Part shown: piece after piece, positions 47,866 through 58,401 of the stretch | How the letters are laid out: every line of letters begins with the position of its first letter | How positions within the stretch are numbered: the first letter of the stretch is position 1 | Source of the DNA: Planoprotostelium fungivorum | Taxonomy: Eukaryota > Evosea > Variosea > Cavosteliida > Cavosteliaceae | NCBI GenBank assembly: GCA_003024175.1 | Contig: MDYQ01000661.1 | Span: 62,001-126,000 of the forward strand | DNA: 64,000 nt | Reading direction: 5' to 3' | Notes under the pieces: generated by a model | What the model was told of the DNA's origin: nothing | The model's database searches: none | What the model saw: the letters and a program-made list of their open reading frames with translations, nothing else | Translations under genes and position numbers: made by a program

Positions 47866-48138
47866 GTTAATATAGAATCTAAATTGGAATCGTGTTGTGA
47901 ACTTAAGATAGCATTTCGCCACAAAAGATGGTGGCTTTCGTTATAATGCAGAATCAAATGAATGAGGATAGAGAGATCTGTTTGTCACGATGTGATGATG
48001 GTTGATTACTCCGTGAACGTAGAACTTCTTTTTTTCTGAATGACTCCTCGTATTTTATTCTGAACGACTCCTCGCTGACAGCTTACACAATGTTTGTGAA
48101 ACATCATCATTCTTCATCATCCACACAGACACAGCAGC

Positions 48139-48971
48139 ATGCAAGACAATCGCTATGACCCTAACTATTCTGGTCCAATTTATGCACTGCATACAGTGAG
48201 ACGGAGAGCGTAACCATGGAATGACGATCTGCAGTTGTCCGAATCAGCCCCCTCGACTTGTCCGGGGATTGATGGGGTGACGCATCATCCTCTCTCTCAA
48301 CTCATTTTACGACAGTCTCCGGTATATTCTCCTGGCATTGACGATCAACATCACGTCAGTGACGATGAAACAGATGTGTCTGATCTCGATTCGGTCCTGA
48401 CGTCTCTCTCGCAAGCCAATTCTGCCTTCACGAGTCCCACGCATGCCGATTGGCATCATCTCAGCTTCTCTACACCGACAAGTTCACAACCATCGACACT
48501 CGAGAAGAGAAGAGTGGAGGTCCTGCACCAAGTCCGAGAGCCCCTTCCGAGTCCATACAAGGATCCATCTCTTCGTAAGATGAAGATGACGAGAGAAGAA
48601 CCGAGAGAGCTAGACGTCAGCGTATCTGATACATCTATCGATTCGACGCCAGACTCATAAAGTAGACAATCTTTAGACGCGCCGTGAAGGATTGTGCCGT
48701 ACGATTCGTTGATGTTGAATGTTTAAGCTCTCCCGTTAAAAGAGACGATCGACATGGGTTTGTCGATCTCGAGGCCGAATCGATGAAATTGGAGGCAAAG
48801 AAGGCTGATCGGGTGAGACGATCGTGATGATGGTCACAGAGTTCTTGCTGATGATGACGTTTCTCCTCGTGAGCGCAGGCACCCGAAAGAGACCGTCAAC
48901 TACGTCGTACGGAATCAGCTAGCCTCGATTCCATCGCATTCAAGAAAGAAGGAAGATATAGACCCCTGTGA
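48139..48971 (+). CDS. Ser/Pro-rich low-complexity protein, function unknown
   Basis: Start at 48139 (MQDNRYDPNYSGPIYALHT). An intron leads to an exon rich in Ser, Thr, Asp and His (DDETDVSDLDSVLTSLSQAN, SFSTPTSSQPSTLEKRRVEV). A GTATCTG donor and acceptor CATAAAGTAG join TIFRRAVKDCAVRFVDVECL, and a last exon gives APERDRQLRRTESASLDSIA with the stop at 48971. Without that intron the frame stops at 48660. Many SP/TP and RRTES-like sites suggest phosphorylation. No family recognised. Confidence 0.55.
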
Positions 48972-49060
48972 TTATTTGAAATCCTTGATTGGTGTACCTC
49001 TGTCTATTTTCCATAAATTCAGCGTCATCACCGGCCCTGCCTCTTTTTTGTTTTGGATAG

Positions 49061-49198
49061 CGTAACACTGCAAAATCGGCTGAAAGCGAAAAACGGATTT
49101 GGCCCGCAAAACGTGTTTTTCTTCCAATTATATGACAGTTCGCCACGGCGGACCATTAGGCGGGTCGTGAGCATTTTTCGCTGGGTTGCAGTGTAACG
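49061..49198. repeat. Imperfect inverted repeat, MITE-like
   Basis: CGTAACACTGCA at 49061 pairs with CGTTACACTGCA on the other strand at 49187-49198 (11 of 12). Both arms also contain AGCGAAAAA further in, at slightly different spacing. The whole is 138 bases. No clear target-site duplication is visible. It could be a short non-autonomous DNA transposon or a chance palindrome. Confidence 0.4.
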
Positions 49199-49557
49199 AA
49201 AGTGTCCATTGGCTACCCACCATAACTTACAAAGTGACCGTGAGCCGAAGTGGCAGTCCAGAGCCATCTCCTCGCTCCACGATCCGTGCAGAAACTGTGA
49301 TCTTGTACATGTCATTGTTGGGTGTCTCCCGCATAAAAATGAAAGTCACATTACATGAAATCTTTCTTCTTACACCATTATGTAAAAATGCCATCTGATG
49401 ACAATCCGTGTAGGTGTGTTTCGTCGAATGAGCCCCTATGATAGTTTACATGCAGCTCGCCACGGTAGGCTGGGACAATCTGACTGCAGACCAAGCGTTG
49501 GAAAATGCTTGGAAAAAATGATAAGGCGCCCATCCAAATCGCTGATGCATGCATGAG

Positions 49558-49747
49558 TAAACACATGGATAGATCTCGAAACACACGATCACACTCGATC
49601 GATTTTCAGCTTTGTACATCGAATAGTCTCTTCTTACGTATCTTACGTCTATCTGAGTCGACTGGAGCGAACTCCGACCCTCTACAACGAAGTTGGTCCA
49701 TCTGTATCCATGTGTAAACACATGGATAAATCTCGAAACACTCGATC
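49558..49747. repeat. Separated direct repeat (27 bp, one mismatch)
   Basis: TAAACACATGGATAGATCTC continuing GAAACAC at 49558-49584 recurs with one change at 49715-49741, followed by CTCGATC in both after a short gap. The second copy overlaps the palindrome TCCATGTGTAAACACATGGA (about 49707-49726). Confidence 0.8.
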
Positions 49748-50225
49748 AATTCGCAGTGGGGGTGACAGCATATCAAATGTACTATCCTTATGCACAAAAC
49801 GTTCTTTCATTCGCTTCCATCTTCTTATCTTTCTACATATCGTCGTTTTTTGTTGGCACGTGTCGTTTTGGTGTTATATCTTCTGTTCATCATGTCTATC
49901 TCGTTGTTCAGCATCTCGATGTGTCGATTGTTCCGAAATGGTTGACATCGAATTTCTTTGACCTCTCAGATTGATGTCATGAGGCCAGAAGAATATCACG
50001 ATGAAGACAACGACGATCCTGATGATGAACATGAGATGTGATGACCAAATAATGCGAAGAGATTGAATCCTCTTTATTGGTCACTTCTTGCCGAACGTGT
50101 GATATGTTCGTACTCCATCGATTGACGTCGCTTACCATGTGCTCCCTCTTTTTCCTCTCCTCTTCTTCTTTCCTTGTCTACGAATGTCTAGGCGTAGAGA
50201 ATGTGAGACGGAGTTGAGAGAGTTT

Positions 50226-52024
50226 TTATTTCTTCCTCAACACGAGGCCCATCACGGCGATGCGCTCTACGTTCGAGTAAGATCTCGTCTCTAATTCTTC
50301 TCCCCACACGTCTGGATCGATCTCTTCGTATTTGAGTACCTCCATGTCGCCTGATGTCGTCAGATGTGTGTCGATGATGTTCACATTGCGATGATGGATG
50401 AGATGGGGTGACGTGATGTCGATGATGAGATGACGATCGATTGATGGGTTTGTGTCATGATGAAGAGTTGATGTGATGCTGATGAGTGTTGATGCATTGA
50501 TGTGATGTTGATGTGTTGTCATGCTCACCTTTCGATACGAGAGGAGTGAAAGCTTGTAGGAACGGATCGATTCCCATCTCTAATATGGGTATACCAGTGT
50601 ACAACGCGATCAATCCACCGCTCTTCAACTTTTCAGCCCCTGATACAAGTTCAGACGAGCGATGATCATCATCACATCATGATGGATGAGATGATTTACC
50701 TTCGCTGATGATGCGCAACGAGAGATCGATTCCTAACGTTCCTCCTCCGTTTCGATACTGGAAGGTGTCAATCACACCGTAAACCGCCAATTTTTGGAAT
50801 TTGAAATTCGAATGCCCACCATTCTGGCCTGTCCTTCTTTGCTCGCAGCGCTCTTACTGTCTGCGAATAGATAGTGAGTGTCATGATCGGATGAGACATG
50901 ATCATCGTTATGACAAAAGTGTCACCTTCTAAATCGACCATGTAGGGTGGATTAGACAAAATCAAGTCGAACGACTCGTTCACTTGCTTTAGAATATCTG
51001 ATATCTGATAATCAATCTTCTCTCCTGATCATCCATCAGCTGATCTGTGCATCACGAGACGAAGACTCACCTCTATAGTTGACAGCTGCGTTGGCCCTAC
51101 AAAACTGTAGAGCTCTAGGGTTGATGTCGGTCAGAGTGACCTGATGGAGGTGAATACGAAATAAAATGAAATAAAATAGACGACTCACATGTGTCCTAGC
51201 GGTGGCGTGCTTCTTTCGTATCTCTTCTGCGATGAACAGACCTCCTGCAAGGATGTGAATAAAATGATTTGAAATTGATTTTAATGTTACCTGCTCCAGA
51301 GCCAGCACCGATGTCGATCAATTTGAATTCCTTCATTCTTCAATCATGGCATGAGATGATGGACGGACACACCTCCGAAGGACACGACGAGAGATAGACG
51401 TCGACAACTTTCTGTAAGAAGTAAAAGTAGCGGTATGTGTCCGGCCCGAAGAAGATACAATCGGACTCAGTCGTGGGAAATGAGCTGTGAGCCCAGATGA
51501 GATCGCCGTGAGTTGAGAAACGAATTTTGGATTTGAACGTCTGCGACATATCATCTGCAATCGACCGTGTCAGTTACTGAAACACGCCGATGCCCACCTG
51601 AGTCGCTTTGAACGAACGACGCTCTACCTTCCACTTGTTTGATGAGCTCTGCATCTTCTAACGTCTGTGTGGTATTGGAACGATGGTCACGTGAGATGGA
51701 GTCACCTTCAGAGTTGAGCTCTTCAGCCAATTCTTCGCGATAGAAGATCCAACGCCCACATTCCAACCAAAGAACCATCTGAAATGGACGTCAGCTACAT
51801 TTTTCAAAGTCAAAGATGATACCTTAATCTCTCTGTGGGATCCTCAGGCGCGAGTCTCGTAGACAATCGATCCAATATCCTCGCATGCGAATTCGGTGTG
51901 ATGGTTCTGAAGTGATATCCCTCTCCCTTCAACTGTTTCCACTCTCAATCATCCTCCACATCCATCCATCATCTCCCACCTCTCTTAACAAATGGATCAA
52001 ACTCTCTTCCAACATCTCCGTCAT
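50226..52024 (-). CDS. HemK-like class I SAM-dependent methyltransferase
   Basis: Start at 52024 (MTEMLEESLIHLLRELKGEG). An N-terminal helical part with FRTITPNSHARILDRLSTRL and WFFGWNVGVGSSIAKNWLKS leads to the Rossmann methyltransferase: FKLIDIGAGSGAGG (motif I), VTLTDINPRALQFCRANAAV (acidic residue after beta-2) and DLILSNPPYMVDLEG (NPPY, the catalytic motif of Gln/Asn and N6-adenine methyltransferases). The end has GLIALYTGIPILEMGIDPFL and MGLVLRKK, stop at 50226. NPPY suggests an amide or base amino group as substrate; an HemK/PrmC-type release-factor enzyme is one option, but the N-terminus is not the usual PrmC one. It faces the HO-like gene across 236 bases. Confidence 0.8.
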
Positions 52025-52260
52025 CGTCTATACGTAGCTGCCGCCGTCTGTTTGGAATTTTCGTTGGTTGGTGATGTTGCCGTGTCACGGGGGTGGACCA
52101 CAAGCGGCGTTCACGTGATGAAAGAATGCACCGAGATTTCCACCACTTCCACCCTGAGTATTCCAAAGCCGCAGGCCATGACATGCGAGACCTTTACAGA
52201 ATACAAATCCCTTCCAACAGAAGGAGATAGACATAACACACAAACGCAACGAGAGACGGA

Positions 52261-55200
52261 ATGATGATGGACGTGAACACGAACCTTTCCGACAGACGAT
52301 TGTATCATCAGTTGATCAACTTGGACCAACAGGATGATGTAGAGGCCGTTTTAGACAGAACGAGAGGGTTCTTAGAAGTCGAATTAGAGGTCAGCCCTGC
52401 CAAGTCGTACCCGGTATCTGATGATCAAACAGAAAGCAAGGGCTACGGTGAAGCGCTTCGCATACAGCCCCCAAGCATTAGACCGCCTCCTGTCACAAGA
52501 TGCCCTTGAAGTCCAAGAGAACTACGAGAAGTACATACAGACCGATCCGGAACCGAGGTAATGGTGGATAACATCCATTTCGCAATGAGATGATACTGAC
52601 CGAGGGACAGATCGAAGGAAGAGATGGTTGAATATCTCAGACAACTCACTCCGGCCAAATACGTAGACGGCGCGTGGCTTCAGGCCGTCGCGAAAGCTCA
52701 CAACGTCAAGAGTGCCGACAGCATGCAACACAAGATCGTCAACATCATGTACAGTGTCTACACCGAAGAACTCGGCGAGGGAGATCAGAAGATGAATCAC
52801 GTCGCCATCTGGAAAGATCTCATGACATCATTGGGGTGAGATGAGATCTCAACGCCGACCATCATGCATCACGACCTCCCTGCGGCCTGGTCTGAAACGT
52901 CGACAGTGTAGACATGCCTGATCCAGCTACCTCAGCCTTTGTCGACAATCATGACATGTGGGATTCTTCATTCGTGGTGGGCGTCATTCAGCTGGCGCTT
53001 GGCTCCTTCGGTATCTCTCACTTTCCAGAGATATTGGGCTACAACATGGGTGAGACCTCTCCGGGAAATTTCGATTCGAACGTGTCCCTGACTCTCCCAC
53101 AGGCTTCGAGCAGCTACCCCTTCATCTCCTCACCACTGTCGATGAGATGAGAAAATTGGGTGAGAGATCATTTTATTTCGTTTTATTTACCATCTACAAT
53201 GACTCATATTTTCCAGGCATGGATGCTTATTATTTTCAACTGCACATATCGATCGACAACGGTCACAGCGGCCACGCTGCCATGGCAACCAACGCAGTGA
53301 AGATGTACATCGACGATGTCAGGACGAATCAGGGAGCTGATGCGGCCGATTTGGCTTGGAATCGGATATTGGATGGATATTATTTGAACAACACCAACCC
53401 GATGAAACAAGACTACGTCAAGTGGCAGAAGAGCCGAGTGAGACATCCATCATCATCATCGTCCGTGACATCATCATCACGTTCGACGATGACTCATCAC
53501 CTCCGACAGACTACATCACTTGATAGCTCTTCCCTGCTGGACGCTCAGATGGTCCAACTCATTCGAGACAAAGCACCTCATGCTCATCGTCTTCACGGTT
53601 TGTGTGAGATAGAAGGAAAGAGAATCAACGATTGGATGAATCCGAACAACACCGACGGAGAGCTGATGGAATTCGTCGATGTCTTGGCTCGTTCGGGCTG
53701 GATGGGTCAATCTACAACGACCCAAACGGCCGGAGAGCCATTCATCCGGGGGCTGTGTGGGTTCGGTGGACCCATGTTCAGAATTTTCACGGAAGAGGAG
53801 CTCAAATTATTGGGCCGCTGGGCTCAACACCGTAAGGCCCGGAACAATTCCGGAAAAAAAGCCACGGGCTGTCCATTCTCCCAGAGTGGAGGTCACGTGA
53901 CCTTACCCCCCGACCACCCACCCGTACCTCGAGAAGGTGAGCGTTGTAGACGGACGATGACGTCATCTGACGTCACGCAGCTCCCGTCAGCCAAGAGAGC
54001 TCAGATGCAGCCGATGCCATGCGTGATCTGATACGTAACAAGTCGAACAAGGGCAAGAGATCTCACGGAAATCTCACGATGCGAGGGCCAGACGGAGAGA
54101 AGAGCATCAACCAGTGGATGACCCAACCGGCCCACGTCATCATGGCCGCTCTGTCTCATCACTACAACCTGCCAGATCTATATCGCAGGGCGAGACAAGT
54201 GGAGACAGAAGAAGAGAAGAGAAAGGTCATAGACGAGTGCAAGATGGTGTCCAGCAGTGATACCGGAAGAATGTCTCCCTATTTCTCCGAAGAGGAAGTG
54301 AAGACGATGAGGAATTGGATTCTCACGGGGGCCGTGCAGCCGGAGGTGGAGAAGCAAGAGGACCAAATAGATGAGACGGCACAAACGATTGAGACGGCAC
54401 GAACGATGGAGACGGCACGAACGATGGAGACGGCACGAACGATGGAGACGGCACAAACAATTGAGACGGACCGAAGGACCGAGCTCCGACCGATAGCCCA
54501 GGCGGCACGAAAGATTGTGCCGGTCCAAACGATTGAGCCCAAGAGGAGAACTGAGCTGAAGGGTAGACCCACCATGTACCACATGATCAACAGCGAGATC
54601 TACCCTCAAGTCTACGAATTTTCCAAGAAACTTCTATCTCAGACGTTCAATCACGACACCCCCTCCTCCACCGTAGTTTCCATGGAGGTAAACCATTTCA
54701 ATTTGTCGTTGTAGATTGACGTGACGTCAGATGTCGTCATCGGGCACCTTCAAGTTCTGCAACTCGATGGATTACCTTCTGTCTCATCTGAATGAGACGG
54801 AAGACATCGAGTCGCTGCAGACGTTCGCCAAGATGGTCTCACCGGTGATGTTCTTAGAGGGTATGATCCTACAGAACACGAACCTGGCCGGATTCCATCA
54901 CTTGTCGTTCAACACGCTGCTGAACAACATCTACATGAAAGTGTGGGCATACGGAGATCACATGAAGTCACACTCTTACTTTTACGATAATTACCTCAAG
55001 ACCATCAGGTGATCATCATCATCGATCACATCATGTACAACGATCGTCATGGTGTCTCACACTTTGACAGAGTCTACCTACCAGAGATCAACGCGGACAA
55101 CTTTTCAGAGAAGGCCGATCTGGTTTCTTCTGTCCAGGACTTCATGACACTGCAGCTGTCCGTGTCCCTCCATCATCGCGAATACACCGGAGAGATGCTG

Positions 55201-55579
55201 GGCCTACTGGACTCCTCTCTTCAACTCAATCGAACCTTACTCGAAGCCATTGTAGATCGGTCCAATCGTTTGGGCCTATCTCACATACCACCCGAGGTGA
55301 AACTCATCGTCATCGACATCGTCTCGAGATGGAGACTGATGAGATCAGGTGATGAGAGAGAGGATGGAAAGATACGGAGACATGATTCGCAAGAGTGAAG
55401 AGGCCGTCGCTGTGTACTTGTCCGACACACTGAGTGGCCGCGGAAGGTTCGCACAAGTGGAGGCATCGAGAAGAGTAGAAGAAGGAAGGAGAGCTTGTGA
55501 TGACTTTCTGAGACGATTCGTGTATCAAGTGAAGACGAAGACGAGGAGGGCAAGTTTGGCCTCGGACCGTGAAGAGTAA
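52261..55579 (+). CDS. Haem-oxygenase-like iron-containing redox domain protein, multidomain
   Basis: Start at 52261 (MMMDVNTNLSDRRLYHQLIN). After a lead (RFAYSPQALDRLLSQDALEV) the first half fits the haem-oxygenase-like, iron-containing redox enzyme superfamily: YLRQLTPAKYVDGAWLQAV, FVVGVIQLALGSFGISHFPE, EILGYNMG and YFQLHISIDNGHSGHAAMAT, whose His/Asp/His pattern is the expected metal ligand set. A middle part has Gly-rich FIRGLCGFGGPMFRIF and an EEE-type acidic helix. A hexapeptide repeat ETARTM (54374-54475) is followed by a helical C-terminal domain (SMDYLLSHLNETEDIESLQT, FLEGMILQNTNLAGFHHLSF). Substrate unknown; family members oxidise small molecules with a di-iron or haem-like centre. 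About 900 residues, much longer than single-domain relatives. Confidence 0.72.
54374..54475 (+). repeat. 18-bp coding tandem repeat (ETARTM)
   Basis: GAGACGGCACGAACGATG repeats about five to six times inside an exon of the HO-like gene, giving ETARTM/ETAQTI units. Copies are nearly identical, so expansion is recent and probably polymorphic. Confidence 0.85.
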
Positions 55580-55769
55580 ATGTGTATTTTAATCTCTATT
55601 TTGTACCGTTTGATGTGTGCATGTCAGTCAACGGTCACTGCATGGAAGACGGTCAAATAGAATACATCCCTAGGGTCTCACCTGTTCAATCTATACATCT
55701 TTACTTACGTAATGAGACACGTTACAATACCGTCATTGTCTTTATGTACAAAAAATCACACGATGCCCT

Positions 55770-56327
55770 CTAATTGTTCCACGTGGGGTCATTCTTCCTC
55801 CTCTTTCCGTTCATCTTCGGTGTCTCCGTCTTTCTCTTGTGTTCCACTGGTCTAAATCGAAATGTGATCTGGCCCAATGCATTGACGGGTGGCTGTATGC
55901 AGCTGGGGCACGTGTATCCTTCGCTCCAGCTCCTGCTGTCTCCTCCATGCTCCTCTTCACACGATGTATGACACCATCGATTGCACGTCTTGCAGGATAC
56001 CCAGTCATCCTGCTCCAGACCGATGAGCTTCTCTTGTTCTTTGCCATAGATGAAGTGACAGTGGTAACAGTATTGGTTCTTGTGATACTTGAGTCCGCAA
56101 GCGTTGCATAGCAGTACAGATCGTCCGAGCATCTCAGAGTACCATCCCTTCCTCCATTGTGGCGTCTCACATGCTTGACAGTTTTCACAGTACTGTCTAA
56201 AGTGACTGATCAAGTAGGCTCCAAAGTTGATGTCGGACTCTGGGACACTTTCTGCCTCCTCTAAATATTGTGAAGTCGTACGGCCGAACGTGGGCTTGAA
56301 ACTCGAACTGGTCACAGCTAAAGCCAT
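55770..56327 (-). CDS. GATA-type plus PHD-type zinc finger protein (copy 2)
   Basis: Intronless paralogue of the gene at 36104-36706, about 19 kb away on the same strand. Start at 56327 (MALAVTSSSFKPTFGRTTSQ). The GATA-like finger CENCQACETPQWRKGW ... LCNACGLKYH has the same 23-residue spacing. A PHD-like finger follows: CYHCHFIYGKEQEKL, CKTCNRWCHTSC, CPSC. The basic C-terminus (EHKRKTETPKMNGKRRK) looks like a nuclear localisation signal, which copy 1 lacks. It converges on the HO-like gene with 190 bases between stops. Probable transcription or chromatin factor. Confidence 0.85.
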   Translation of the reverse strand: MALAVTSSSFKPTFGRTTSQYLEEAESVPESDINFGAYLISHFRQYCENCQACETPQWRKGWYSEMLGRSVLLCNACGLKYHKNQYCYHCHFIYGKEQEKLIGLEQDDWVSCKTCNRWCHTSCEEEHGGDSRSWSEGYTCPSCIQPPVNALGQITFRFRPVEHKRKTETPKMNGKRRKNDPTWNN

Positions 56328-57561
56328 TCTCTCTTATCTATTCTCTCATCAGCCTCCACCTCATCCGTCACCGCATGCAATGCAACTCACATGAAGTTTG
56401 TTTTGGATAGATTGATGTTTGTATACACGAGTGGATCTATTCCTGCTGGTGTCTGTCTGTGTGTGTCTCTGTGTGAGTCTGTGTTCGGGATTCAGAAGTC
56501 CCGAGTGTGCGGACGTCCTCGCCGTTTCACCTCGCCGCCGCATTCCGAGCTGAGATTGTGAACTTAAAGTCACCAAGGACAATTGATCCGAGCCATGACA
56601 TGATGATCAGACAGTGCGGACGAGAAGTCCGAGCGTGGTGACGATAAATTCGGCAACGTTGCAACGGAAGCTGAACCCGGTGGGTGACGTTCTTCCGAAC
56701 ATCGGGATCTGTGAGAACTAGGTGCATCAGGCACGACAGCGACACATGGAGTCGTCATCAATACTGATGTCGTCAGCACCGAGGATAGAACATCGTTTAG
56801 GAGTCAGATCTGGAATGTGACTTGCTTTGGGATGGTGATCTTTGATGCATAATGACATCGTATGAGGTCAAGTTGACTCAAGAAGAGTGTGAGTGATGTC
56901 ACATCACAGCTGATACCTTCACCTTCTGGTCGTGGCAGGTAGCGGTGGTGACTGGAACTTACAGGCTGGACTCAGCGCCGGTATGAACACCACTCTATTT
57001 AATCCCAGCAAGTGCTGAAGACGAAAAGTCTCTACTTTGACTTACAAACTCTTACGGTCCACGTGTTCCCTAGATCGTCGAGATTCATCCTATCTATTCA
57101 TTTATCTTTGCTCTCATATGCTTAGGAGATTGAGTTATACTTGGGCGGGTCTTGATGCATTCTATGGAAGATATTCGGTCCAGAAGGTGTTGATACCAAG
57201 GAATGTCGTGATGATCGCGGTGTGGTGAAGATCATCAACAGTAATGAATAAGATGAACAACACGAAGAAGGGGTGGCGACAGGCAGGAATGGGTATTTGA
57301 TTATCGCATTCCATTGAATACTCACTCTTTTAGGATGACACTCACTCACCAATACTCACCCTAGATATGACGAGTTACATTTATCAATAAAGAGGTGGAT
57401 ACGAGGAGCCATCGTGATTCTCCTGCTAACAGGAAGATGTGAGCAGTCAAGTCCTCGAAATAAAACTTTTATCGTACACTCTTCTCCATGCCTCTACATC
57501 CTTACGCCTCGGTGGCGTCGAGCTGTCCACATCATCGTCTCGGTGACATCACGATGCAACC
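56328..57561. other. Intergenic region with one possible mini-gene
   Basis: About 1.2 kb. A small spliced plus-strand frame at 56852-57018 is possible: MTSYEVKLTQEEC, an intron of about 50 bases with GTGAGTG donor and GTGGCAG acceptor, then SGGDWNLQAGLSAGMNTTLF and PSKC stop. I do not recognise it. The rest, up to the end of the two-TM gene, has only short open frames, including a hydrophobic minus-strand one near 57200. Confidence 0.3.
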
Positions 57562-58235
57562 TCATTCATCCAGCTCCTTCCAGTGGTTCCTCGTGGGGTT
57601 CTTCTCTTGTTCTCTCTTCCATTTTCTCCTCCTCTTCGTGTCCAACTTGTACGTGAGATATCCCGTGGCGATGCCGAAACAGAGGGCAGTGATGGCGAGA
57701 AAGATACCGACGGTGTACCATTTCGTTGAATTGACGACGCTCATCTGTGGTGATGTCTCTGTATCGAGATAGATGAGACCTGCATCTCCCCCCGGTGGAA
57801 AATTGAGAGCCAGCGGTGGGATCCAACAGGTGATGGGGAAGCCGGCTAATAGCCCCTTAGCTCTTGTAACTGCATCGGCTTCGGTCGATTCCCAAAAGAT
57901 CCAATCTGAATCTCCGTATCGTGGACGGATGGCGGATAGAGAGTAGTTCGTTGACGTGTATGGTGATTCTGAACTGGAGATGTTCACCTGTGATGATGAT
58001 TTAGACATCCGAGTGATATCTCATAATCACACACCCGAAAGACAACTCGATATTGCAGCGTATATGTGTCCAATAATGACGTTTGTATCACGTATCGGTC
58101 CAAAATGCAGTCGCCCTCCATCCATTCTTGATACTCAAATGTGTTATAATATAACGGCCATAAGATACAGACCACCGCCATAAGGCCCAGAAAGGTCGTG
58201 ATACCAGACGTTGCAACGATCCCCCACACACCCAT
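57562..58235 (-). CDS. Two-TM protein with a large extracytoplasmic loop
   Basis: Not recognised. Start at 58235 (MGVWGIVATSGITTFLGLMA). The first TM helix runs to LYYN and is followed by a loop of about 120 residues with two Cys (GDCILDRYVIQTS, FPITCWIPPLALN) and NxS/T sites. The second TM is TVGIFLAITALCFGIATGYL, and the tail is very basic (KLDTKRRRKWKREQEKNP). One intron (GTGTGTG donor) interrupts the loop. The topology resembles CDC50-type or small adaptor proteins, but no signature confirms that. Stop at 57562. Confidence 0.6.
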
Positions 58236-58401
58236 GTCCAATCGATGATGTTGAAAAATATCGAATTTCGTATCAAATAAAATGCATATTTTCATTCTTT
58301 TTCCCAGGCATCCATATGGATGGTGCACCATCCTTCATCACCATCACGACACAAGCACATGAGAGGACGATTGGAAACGAATGATCTATGGATACACTTG
58401 T

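Larger units (their letters stand above)
48972..50225. other. Repeat-bearing intergenic region
   Basis: About 1.25 kb without a secure gene. It contains an imperfect inverted repeat (49061-49198) and a separated direct repeat (49558-49747), listed separately. Near its end, 49958-50041 reads like a final exon after CTCTCAG: IDVMRPEEYHDEDNDDPDDE then HEM and a stop at 50041. The preceding 200 bases are open and hydrophobic, but no start or intron pattern could be fixed. The stretch may hold a decayed or short gene. Confidence 0.4.

Noticed and set aside
26560-54730. Palindromic TGACGTCA words in several introns as CRE sites
   Set aside because: They fall where the CTGAC branch word meets GTCATC-type intron composition, so splicing grammar explains them better than transcription-factor binding.
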